The notes under the pieces were generated by a model. That model ran no database searches, had not been told where the DNA came from, and saw nothing but the letters and a program-made list of their open reading frames with translations. Shown here one piece after another: positions 1 through 4,979 of a stretch of 5,224 nucleotides of DNA (positions within the stretch are counted from its first letter, which is position 1; the number at the start of each line of letters is the position of its first letter). A program made the translations under genes and the position numbers. Location: the NCBI GenBank assembly GCA_030632465.1, contig DAOVUR010000147.1, positions 1-5,224 on the forward strand, in the 5' to 3' direction. This DNA is from a bacterium (GTDB lineage Bacteria > Verrucomicrobiota > Kiritimatiellia > UBA8416 > CAMZLY01).

Positions 1-15
1 AAGTTTTCTATTTTA

Positions 16-48
16 TCCGCAGATTACACGGATTAACGTAGATGAAAG
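16..48. repeat. Degenerate short-period CGCAGATTA-type repeat
   Basis: Three imperfect units of about 10-12 bases follow one another: CCGCAGATTACA, CGGATTAACG and TAGATGAAAG. The core is GATTA/GATGA preceded by CG or TA. This resembles the 'CGCAGATTAACGCAGATTA' family of intergenic sequence that I remember from many unrelated bacterial genomes, where its function is unclear. It lies in the non-coding stretch downstream of the minus-strand regulator gene. No reading frame here looks like a protein. Confidence 0.5.
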
Positions 49-106
49 CAATGAGATGAATAATAGGCGTTACTCGTTGAGCGGGAGGAAATATGCCATT
101 GAGATT

Positions 107-148
107 TTTCTACTGACTTCTGACTACTGGCTCCTGCCTTCTAATACC
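107..148. repeat. Degenerate heptanucleotide tandem repeat (TGACTNC)
   Basis: Successive 7-base units TTTCTAC, TGACTTC, TGACTAC, TGGCTCC, TGCCTTC and TAATACC run without a break, the best four at 114-141. The consensus is TGNCTNC. The array runs into the stop codon of the regulator gene (complement of 141-143), so its end coincides with the gene's 3' end. Similar TGACTNC heptad arrays occur between genes in many bacteria. There is no sign of an associated protein or of a CRISPR-like spacer structure. Confidence 0.6.
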
Positions 149-1139
149 TGCAAGTGTAACAGCCTTTGTTGTAGCGGCAGTCTGGTTCGCATATTTTTGG
201 ATTACAACGGAGGGTTTGCGATGGGTTTATGCCGAAAAGCTTCCGATAATCAGCGGCAAACTGTCCCATGTGCCAGAATCCCCAGTTATTGGCAGCATCA
301 CAGACGTGGATATTCTCTGGACTGGCGGCTCGTAACTGCTTGCGTACAGCATGAAGACGAACATTATTGATGTAGGCTTTTGGACTCATATTATAATGTT
401 CCTGAAAAGCATATTCTAGAGTACGTTTGCTGGTTTTGGTGGCAGCACATAGTTCTTGGATACTGGGTGGGGCTTCAGGATGATCTAAAATGTATTTATC
501 TGCCGCTGCAACAGCATTTAATCGTCGTTGTGTCGTTTTTTTGGGCGAACTGTTCGGTGAGGCAGTCATTAGTTGCACCAATTGATCTATTATATGGTTG
601 CAGGTGGCGCCTGAATCGCCAGAAAAATCTTCTGATTGAGATGATAGGCATTGCTGAAGGCTGGATACGAGGCTTTTCATTTGAGCACTGTTGCACTTGA
701 AAATCTCTGATGATTTGATGGTCTTAGCTAAACCAAGTGAGTTTGTCCGCTCGGCAGCCTTATGTAAGAGCTCTTCTTTTATGGAAACGGTGAAAATATG
801 AAAATTTTTGTTTAGAGATGCTTGAAGTTCATTGTTTTCAGGGAATAGAAGTAGATCGTTGCCGTCGACATGCTGGTTGCGCCAGAGCATATTAAGAGAC
901 CTTTCAGCAGGAATGGCAAAAGTGCGTAGTCCTTTAGGTGTTGCTCCTAGCTGTTTTAATCGACAATTAAAGTGCGCTTCTCCTAAAATTAAGGCTGGCA
1001 TGAAGCACTGAGTGATCTTTCCGTGAAAAGGCGTGGCATCAAGTTTCTGGAAATCCATATTCCAGCCTTTAGCTGCTTCTGTGATCTCATCAAAATCGTT
1101 AGAGATCATGTGAGAAATGTTTTTATTATTTGCAGTCAA
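141..1139 (-). CDS. AraC/XylS-family transcriptional regulator
   Basis: A 332-residue DNA-binding regulator of AraC-type architecture. Residues about 1-190 form a variable N-terminal sensing/dimerisation part. Residues about 205-310 form the double helix-turn-helix domain. The first HTH is around 226-245 (SIQELCAATKTSKRTLEYAF), followed by the typical MSPKAYINNVRL linker helix. The second is around 278-310, with GFWHMGQFAADYRKLFGINP, the usual AraC signature. The ligand is unknown. The start is TTG: AAAGG (complement of 1149-1153) sits 9 bases upstream, whereas the next in-frame ATG (residue 11, complement of 1107-1109) has no ribosome-binding site. It is divergent from the barrel gene at 1286, the usual arrangement of a local regulator and its target. 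Oddity: after the HTH there is a 21-residue tail with five cysteines (C312, C317, C321, C327, C330). The family is certain; the regulated targets are inferred. Confidence 0.93.
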   Translation of the reverse strand: MTANNKNISHMISNDFDEITEAAKGWNMDFQKLDATPFHGKITQCFMPALILGEAHFNCRLKQLGATPKGLRTFAIPAERSLNMLWRNQHVDGNDLLLFPENNELQASLNKNFHIFTVSIKEELLHKAAERTNSLGLAKTIKSSEIFKCNSAQMKSLVSSLQQCLSSQSEDFSGDSGATCNHIIDQLVQLMTASPNSSPKKTTQRRLNAVAAADKYILDHPEAPPSIQELCAATKTSKRTLEYAFQEHYNMSPKAYINNVRLHAVRKQLRAASPENIHVCDAANNWGFWHMGQFAADYRKLFGINPSQTLRCNPKICEPDCRYNKGCYTCRY

Positions 1140-1285
1140 AAAAATGTACCTTTGCGTATTTTTGATGTTGTCGTTTTTTTTATTTTAGTAATCTCTGAAC
1201 ATGCATGCAGGTGTATATGCAGTATCTGTCAGTAATATTAGTATAGTGATGCATGTTTGTAAACAGTTAAGTTAAGGAGGCGGGA
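1140..1285. promoter_or_regulatory. Divergent promoter/operator region
   Basis: This AT-rich intergenic stretch must hold the start signals of both the minus-strand AraC-type gene and the plus-strand barrel gene. It contains a T8 run (1174-1181) and a 9-base inverted repeat, AACATGCAT (1198-1206) with ATGCATGTT (1249-1257). It also has ATGCAG repeated 12 bases apart (1205-1210, 1217-1222). A possible plus-strand -10 box is TATAGT (1242-1247), with an upstream alternative TAATAT (1233-1238). Neither has a good -35 box at 17 bases, as expected for an activator-dependent promoter. On the minus strand a weak -10 TAAAAT (complement of 1182-1187) is possible. The box assignments are tentative. Confidence 0.5.
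1198..1257. repeat. Inverted repeat AACATGCAT / ATGCATGTT (candidate operator)
   Basis: Two perfect 9-base arms (1198-1206 and 1249-1257) face each other with centres 51 bases apart, about five helical turns. Each arm contains the palindrome ATGCAT. The arms flank the candidate plus-strand -10 boxes, and the right arm falls near the expected transcription start. Binding of the divergent AraC-type regulator or another dimeric protein to both arms is an inference. Confidence 0.45.
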
Positions 1286-2044
1286 ATGAATATGGGTATT
1301 AAACATCTGTTGGTTGTTGTGGTTTTAGTAGGAATATGCGGGATAACTAAGGCTGAAGACGTAACGAAAGATGAGTGGAGTGTTACTCCTTATTTCTGGT
1401 TACCTAGCGTAGATATTGTTTCTAAGTTGCCTGGAGTTCCTGCTGTTCCGGTAAAGCTTGATTTTGATGAAATATGGGATAAGTTTGATGTGCTTGCACT
1501 TTCTGCCCGTGGTGAATATTGGAAGGGTAAATATGGTCTGGTTGCCGATGCGTTATGGATGGATATATCTGCTGATGGACTTGGGCCTATGCAGGCATCT
1601 GATTTACACATAGTCGACGGGGTTGCCGACCTTATGGCTGCCTGGCGCGGTAATCTTAGTGCAGATAATCCTGATGGCGTATCAGTTCGCTTCATGGCTG
1701 GTGGGCGCTATCATTATTTGCGTCAGAAAATTGGCGGACCGGTTTCACTGGGCGATAGTTACGACTGGTTAGAAGTTGTTTTAGGCTGGCAGGTACTGGC
1801 GCCAATGGGCGAAAATTGGCTAGCATCGGCTCGGGGTGATATGGCTGGATTCGGTATTGGTTCAGGCTCGGAGCTTACATGGAGTGTCGGTGCTGGTGTT
1901 GGCTATAAGTTTACAGAGCATTGGGCAGCAAAACTTGGTTATCGCTACTATGATATTGATTACTCACGTGGAAGTGACATCCAGGAATTTGCTTTAGACG
2001 GCAATATGAACGGTCCATGGATTGGTGTCTCTTACGGGCAGTAG
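1286..2044 (+). CDS. Outer-membrane beta-barrel protein, function unknown
   Basis: A 252-residue exported protein. Residues 1-23 form a signal peptide: Lys6, a hydrophobic run LLVVVVLVGICGI, and cleavage predicted after TKA. The cysteine in that run lacks a lipobox. The mature part has many alternating hydrophobic/polar, aromatic-rich segments of beta-barrel type, such as EWSVTPYFWLP (30-40), the stretch with YWKGKYGLVADALWMDIS, and AAKLGYRYYDIDY near the C-terminus. The layout resembles small OmpA/Omp25-like eight-stranded barrels. The last residues (WIGVSYGQ) end two residues past the aromatic that normally closes a barrel. The start is fixed by TAAGGAGG at 1273-1280, 5 bases before the ATG; the second ATG at 1292 is less well spaced. 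It is divergent from the AraC-type gene and upstream of the sulfatase unit. A role in moving or binding the sulfatase substrate is inferred from position only. Confidence 0.8.
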   Translation: MNMGIKHLLVVVVLVGICGITKAEDVTKDEWSVTPYFWLPSVDIVSKLPGVPAVPVKLDFDEIWDKFDVLALSARGEYWKGKYGLVADALWMDISADGLGPMQASDLHIVDGVADLMAAWRGNLSADNPDGVSVRFMAGGRYHYLRQKIGGPVSLGDSYDWLEVVLGWQVLAPMGENWLASARGDMAGFGIGSGSELTWSVGAGVGYKFTEHWAAKLGYRYYDIDYSRGSDIQEFALDGNMNGPWIGVSYGQ

Positions 2045-2052
2045 GGGAAACA

Positions 2053-2112
2053 ATGAAGAATTACCGAAATACTCAAGTAGAAATTACTGAAGTGTTTTAC
2101 TTTACGGTATAG
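2053..2112 (+). CDS. Possible 19-residue leader peptide (speculative)
   Basis: An ATG at 2053 opens a 19-codon frame (MKNYRNTQVEITEVFYFTV) that ends in TAG at 2110-2112. AGGGG at 2043-2047, overlapping the barrel stop codon, sits 5 bases upstream and could act as a ribosome-binding site. The stop lies inside the hairpin at 2094-2118, so translation would affect that fold, as in leader-peptide attenuators. The peptide has no hydrophobic segment and I know no homologue. A chance open frame of this length is likely, so confidence is low. Confidence 0.15.
   Translation: MKNYRNTQVEITEVFYFTV
2066..2093 (+). repeat. Imperfect 13/14-base direct repeat
   Basis: GAAATACTCAAGT (2066-2078) is followed one base later by GAAATTACTGAAGT (2080-2093). 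The copies differ by one inserted T and one C/G change. The pair directly precedes the hairpin at 2094-2118. It may be a binding-site pair or a decayed tandem duplication; no function is known. Confidence 0.4.
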
Positions 2113-2118
2113 TAAAAC
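2094..2118 (+). repeat. Inverted repeat GTTTTACT / AGTAAAAC
   Basis: Perfect 8-base arms (2094-2101 and 2111-2118) surround a 9-base loop, 50 bases after the barrel stop codon. The stem is AT-rich and is followed by GATGATGAAAG rather than a T-run, so it is not a convincing intrinsic terminator. It could be a weak mRNA 3'-end structure or an operator. Confidence 0.45.
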
Positions 2119-2139
2119 GATGATGAAAGAATAAAAAAT

Positions 2140-2154
2140 TGGTTCTAAGAACCA
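2140..2154. repeat. Compact palindrome TGGTTCT-A-AGAACCA
   Basis: Two perfect 7-base arms (2140-2146, 2148-2154) are separated by a single base. Such a tight dyad cannot form a useful RNA hairpin and is typical of a binding site for a dimeric DNA-binding protein. It lies 137 bases upstream of the sulfatase start and a few bases before the next inverted repeat. The binding protein is unknown. Confidence 0.5.
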
Positions 2155-2157
2155 GCG

Positions 2158-2190
2158 TTACACGCTTTTACTGCATAAAGATGCGTGTAA
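2158..2190. promoter_or_regulatory. Inverted repeat TTACACGC / GCGTGTAA (operator or stem-loop)
   Basis: Perfect 8-base arms (2158-2165 and 2183-2190) enclose 17 bases. Those bases can form a further small stem, TTTA (2167-2170) with TAAA (2176-2179). No T-run follows, so it is not a terminator. Just downstream is TAATAT (2192-2197), a plausible -10 box lacking a good -35, which would place this dyad over the -35 region of a sulfatase promoter. The spacer includes TACTGCATA (2169-2177), which also occurs, inverted, between the AraC-type and barrel genes. The operator role is inferred. Confidence 0.45.
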
Positions 2191-2191
2191 A

Positions 2192-2197
2192 TAATAT
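2192..2197 (+). promoter_or_regulatory. Candidate -10 box for the sulfatase unit
   Basis: TAATAT matches the sigma-70 -10 consensus at five of six positions. No sequence close to TTGACA lies 16-18 bases upstream; that space is filled by the TTACACGC/GCGTGTAA dyad, suggesting regulator-dependent use. Transcription would start near 2204 and give a leader of roughly 85 bases. Confidence 0.3.
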
Positions 2198-2210
2198 GGA
2201 AGTTGTAGTG

Positions 2211-2241
2211 TTCGCTCTACCTGTCACGGCGTAGACGCGGA
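2211..2241 (+). repeat. GC-rich leader hairpin upstream of the sulfatase
   Basis: TTCGCTCTAC (2211-2220) pairs with GTAGA (2231-2235) and GCGGA (2237-2241) around a 10-base loop, with C2236 bulged and one T-G wobble. It sits in a GC-rich patch (about 2223-2253) that contrasts with the AT-rich surroundings. If transcription begins near 2204 this would be the first structure of the sulfatase leader RNA, ending about 50 bases before the ATG. No T-run follows, so it is not an intrinsic terminator. Confidence 0.4.
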
Positions 2242-2290
2242 GCGCGAAGACGGATGAGAGAATGGTTAACAAAGGAAAGGAAGGTTGAAT

Positions 2291-4045
2291 ATGAAGAGTA
2301 GTATAAATAGACGTCTCCGCAGAGCGGGGACATGGGCGGCCGTTGGGTCAGTTCTTGGCGCAGCTATGGTTGTAGGAGTGCCGCAGGCGCACGCAGCAAA
2401 AGATATTATTCATGATGCGGAGTATTATATACTCAAGGCACAGCATGGTAAGAAATGGGCAGAACAGGATAAAGCTATAGATGCAAAGCTTGATGCGTTA
2501 GAGAAAAAGCACGGGCGTCGTCCTAATATAATTCATATCATGTGGGATGATACAGCAGTTGGAGAAATAGGTGTTCCGCAAATTCAGGCAAGCCGTGGGT
2601 TTAAAACTCCAAATATGAATAAGTTTGCAGCGGAAGGACAGTACTTTTCGCGTATGTACACAGAACCTTCTTGCACACCAACAAGAGCAGCTTTCCAAAC
2701 AGGACGGCATGCAGTTAGATCTGGTATGTACACTGTAAGTTTCCCATACGAGTATGGTGGAATGAGTGAAAAAGAAACTACCATTGCAGAAGTGCTCAGT
2801 AAGGCTGGTTATGCTACAGCATTTTATGGTAAAGGTCATCTTGGCGACATAGAACAAAGTTACATGACTAATATGGGCTACGATGAAGCACTTTGGGCTC
2901 CTTACAATCAAGTGCCAAGTATGTTTGTGCCGCGTGGTGATCTTGGACCAATGTTCCCGACATCTGTTATGCCTGAACTATATCCGGATGATCCGTACGA
3001 CATGGATCCTGGCTGGAGACCTACAGGTTACGTCTGGGCTTTAGAAGGTACAAAAGGCGGACCTACAAAAGAGTGGGGTACTCCTCCTAATGAGGATGAC
3101 TACTATGCAATGGAAGGAGAGTGTCAGAAACGGACGCTTGATTTCATTAAGAAAAGTGCGAAAGCAGATAAGCCATTCTTTATCAGCTATCAGCCTATTG
3201 CAGCTTCATTCTTAGGTACTCAGCCTGGTGTGGCTAAAAAGACAGTGTCTGCAAGTATTCTGCATGAGTTCCTTGTCGGATTTGACAACTGGATACCTGA
3301 ATTGTTAAAGACGCTTAAAGATGCTGGTGTTGAAGAAAATACACTGGTTATTCTTATGGCAGATAATGGTCCAATGACACATCATGGTCCTGATGGTATG
3401 GTTGAAACGCTATACACTGGTGGTAAAGGTGACTTTACTGAAGGTGCTGTCAGAGTTCCGTTCCTTGTACGTTGGCCTACTGTAATTTCTCCAAACCAAA
3501 TTGTTGGAGATATTATTCATGTAACCGATCTGTTTACTACCTTTGCGCATTTGGGCGGAGCGACGAAATATATTCCGACCGACCGCATAATTGACGGTAT
3601 CGATCAGACGTCACTCTTTTTAAATGGAGATACATTTAGTCGTCGTGACTATGTGCATATCTACACGGGTGATATTTTGGCGGCTCAGGTTAAAGGTCGA
3701 TTCAAACGTCATTGGGTAGGTGAGTTGCCTGGTCTTAGCGGGGCATCATTCTATGATCTATATAATGATCCACGTGAAGTTATGCCTAAAATGTTGCCTG
3801 GTTTTACTACTAAGACAATGTTTGATATCATGAAAGCTCGTCATGAATTAATGATACGAAAGTATCCCAATACCAAACATCCAAGAGGTATGCCTTTGAA
3901 GGGGTTGGAAAATCCACGTCCTGCAGTTAAGAAGGCTGGAGAATTCCGTTTCAATCCAAAAGACTTGCCGTTTGATCCAAAGGAATTTCTTGATTATGAA
4001 CTTCCTTATGATGCAACAATGGAAGCCTGGGGTTCCGGTCGATAG
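2291..4045 (+). CDS. Exported Cys-type sulfatase (arylsulfatase-like)
   Basis: A 584-residue sulfatase that should hydrolyse a sulfate ester to an alcohol or phenol plus sulfate in the periplasm. Seen: a signal peptide with a strongly basic start (NRRLRR, twin-arginine-like but off consensus) and cleavage after AHA at 33-35. Metal-site aspartates are D86-D87 in MWDDT. The modification motif is C128-T-P-T-R132, followed by TGR; C128 is the formylglycine precursor. K181 and H183 lie in GKGHLG, D358-N359 in MADNGP, and K379 in GGKGDFTEG. The family histidine usually found after the PFF strand is not evident in PFFISYQPIAASFLG (295-309), which may be a subfamily trait. Residues about 530-584 form a proline-rich C-terminal tail. 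ATG 2291 is preferred because AAGGAAGG ends 6 bases before it; TTG at 2285 is the alternative. The following barrel and lipoprotein genes suggest a desulfation/uptake unit. The true substrate is unknown. A Cys-type enzyme needs a separate maturase, not in this window. Confidence 0.93.
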   Translation: MKSSINRRLRRAGTWAAVGSVLGAAMVVGVPQAHAAKDIIHDAEYYILKAQHGKKWAEQDKAIDAKLDALEKKHGRRPNIIHIMWDDTAVGEIGVPQIQASRGFKTPNMNKFAAEGQYFSRMYTEPSCTPTRAAFQTGRHAVRSGMYTVSFPYEYGGMSEKETTIAEVLSKAGYATAFYGKGHLGDIEQSYMTNMGYDEALWAPYNQVPSMFVPRGDLGPMFPTSVMPELYPDDPYDMDPGWRPTGYVWALEGTKGGPTKEWGTPPNEDDYYAMEGECQKRTLDFIKKSAKADKPFFISYQPIAASFLGTQPGVAKKTVSASILHEFLVGFDNWIPELLKTLKDAGVEENTLVILMADNGPMTHHGPDGMVETLYTGGKGDFTEGAVRVPFLVRWPTVISPNQIVGDIIHVTDLFTTFAHLGGATKYIPTDRIIDGIDQTSLFLNGDTFSRRDYVHIYTGDILAAQVKGRFKRHWVGELPGLSGASFYDLYNDPREVMPKMLPGFTTKTMFDIMKARHELMIRKYPNTKHPRGMPLKGLENPRPAVKKAGEFRFNPKDLPFDPKEFLDYELPYDATMEAWGSGR

Positions 4046-4064
4046 AGTTATAGTGTAAGGTTTG

Positions 4065-4097
4065 GGGCGGAGTCCGCAAGGACTTCGCCCATTTTGT
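4065..4097 (+). terminator. Strong GCAA-loop hairpin between sulfatase and barrel gene
   Basis: GGGCGGAGTCC (4065-4075) pairs with GGACTTCGCCC (4080-4090) to give 11 pairs, one a G-T wobble, closed by a GNRA tetraloop GCAA. ATTTTGT follows, a short and imperfect T-run. It begins 20 bases after the sulfatase stop and ends 10 bases before the next gene's ATG. It reads as a partial intrinsic terminator or an mRNA processing/stability element that sets sulfatase above downstream expression. With no promoter visible after it, some read-through is likely. Confidence 0.65.
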
Positions 4098-4100
4098 AAT

Positions 4101-4967
4101 ATGAAAATAATACCAACTATTTTAAGTTTAGCACTATTGGCTAGTTTCTCTTTTGCTGAACAGGAAAAAACAAGTGATCTTGATTTAGCAACTGCCGACC
4201 TTGCTGCAATTGATCGTGCAATGAACAATCCATTAACCAGTATCTGGTCGCTTACGTTTCAAAATAATACATCCATTAAGCAAGGTGATGCTATTGATGG
4301 TACAGAAATCTCAAACACACTCTTTTTTCAGCCATTTATGCCTTTTGAACTCGGTGATAATAAACAGACTATGATGACGTTACGACCAGTCTTCCCGTTG
4401 GTGACTCAGCCGATATTCAGTGAGCCTGATTTCCGTAACTCTTCTGGGCACGAAACCGGTCTTGGCGATATTCAACTGCTCACTCTCTTTGGTCCTAACA
4501 AGGGGCAGGGTTTTGTGTGGGGTGCAGGTGGTACCTTTGTCTTTCCTACGGCTAAAGACGATCTACTTGGACAGGGTAAATATCAAGCCGGTCCTTCTCT
4601 TATGCTTTTCTATATGGGACAGCCGTGGGTGGGCGGTATCTTGGGGCAACACTGGGAGTCCTATGCAGGTAGTGACGACCGAAATGATATCTCCAAAACC
4701 GAAGTCCAATATGTTATCCGCCGCTCTATTCCAAACGCCATGTCCATTGGCATGGGCCCTAATATCATCTACGACTGGCAGGCAGATTCAGGTAATCGTC
4801 TAACATTGCCTATTGGTCTTGGCGTTACCAAAACAGTGCGTTTTGGGAAACAACCATTTAAACTTAGGGCAGAGGTTCAATACTCTGTCATCAGACCGGA
4901 TGACTACGGCACTGATTGGAATATTAGACTTCAAATCACCCCTGTCATTAGTAGCCCTATGAAATAA
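4101..4967 (+). CDS. Outer-membrane transporter-like protein (MetA-pathway phenol-degradation type)
   Basis: A 288-residue exported protein. Residues 1-19 are a signal peptide (MKIIPTILSLALLASFSFA, cleaved before EQEK). The mature part is rich in alternating beta segments and glycine/aromatic turns typical of an outer-membrane barrel. Landmarks are LFFQPFMPFEL (74-84), RPVFPLV (95-101), TGLGDIQLLTLFGPNKGQG (119-137), FVFPTAKDDLLGQGKYQAGP (146-165), LGQHW (181-185), PIGLGVTKTVRFGK (237-250) and AEVQYSVIRPDD (257-268). This pattern recalls proteins annotated as 'transporter' or MetA-pathway phenol-degradation family, some linked to import of aromatic compounds. ATG 4101 is chosen for its clean signal peptide, although no Shine-Dalgarno lies at normal distance; TTG 4062 would add 13 residues and start before the hairpin. 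It follows the sulfatase by 55 bases and precedes the lipoprotein by 12. The transported substrate is unknown. Confidence 0.8.
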   Translation: MKIIPTILSLALLASFSFAEQEKTSDLDLATADLAAIDRAMNNPLTSIWSLTFQNNTSIKQGDAIDGTEISNTLFFQPFMPFELGDNKQTMMTLRPVFPLVTQPIFSEPDFRNSSGHETGLGDIQLLTLFGPNKGQGFVWGAGGTFVFPTAKDDLLGQGKYQAGPSLMLFYMGQPWVGGILGQHWESYAGSDDRNDISKTEVQYVIRRSIPNAMSIGMGPNIIYDWQADSGNRLTLPIGLGVTKTVRFGKQPFKLRAEVQYSVIRPDDYGTDWNIRLQITPVISSPMK

Positions 4968-4979
4968 TAAAGGATAGTT

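Noticed and set aside
107..148. CRISPR array
   Set aside because: The units are 7 bases, contiguous and degenerate, with no spacers and no cas genes.
56..370. Plus-strand frame over the regulator's 3' end
   Set aside because: It reads through two short-period repeats and then the antisense of the HTH region; the composition is not protein-like.
1205..1222. Integration or attachment site based on the ATGCAG direct repeat
   Set aside because: The copies are only six bases and 12 apart, with no integrase or tRNA gene in the window.
2094..2118. Intrinsic terminator for the first barrel gene
   Set aside because: The stem is only eight mostly AT pairs with a 9-base loop and is followed by GATGATGAAAG, not a T-run. 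Kept only as an inverted repeat.
2158..2190. Riboswitch or terminator
   Set aside because: There is no T-run and no match to a riboswitch core that I know; the position over a possible -35 region fits a DNA operator better.
2498..2911. Long open frame on the minus strand opposite the sulfatase
   Set aside because: It lies wholly antisense to a well-supported gene, has no domain, signal or ribosome-binding site that I can recognise, and its cysteine-rich composition is typical of a shadow frame.
3848..4228. Minus-strand frame spanning the sulfatase end and barrel start
   Set aside because: It crosses the terminator-like hairpin and two supported genes on the other strand, and the protein has no recognisable feature.
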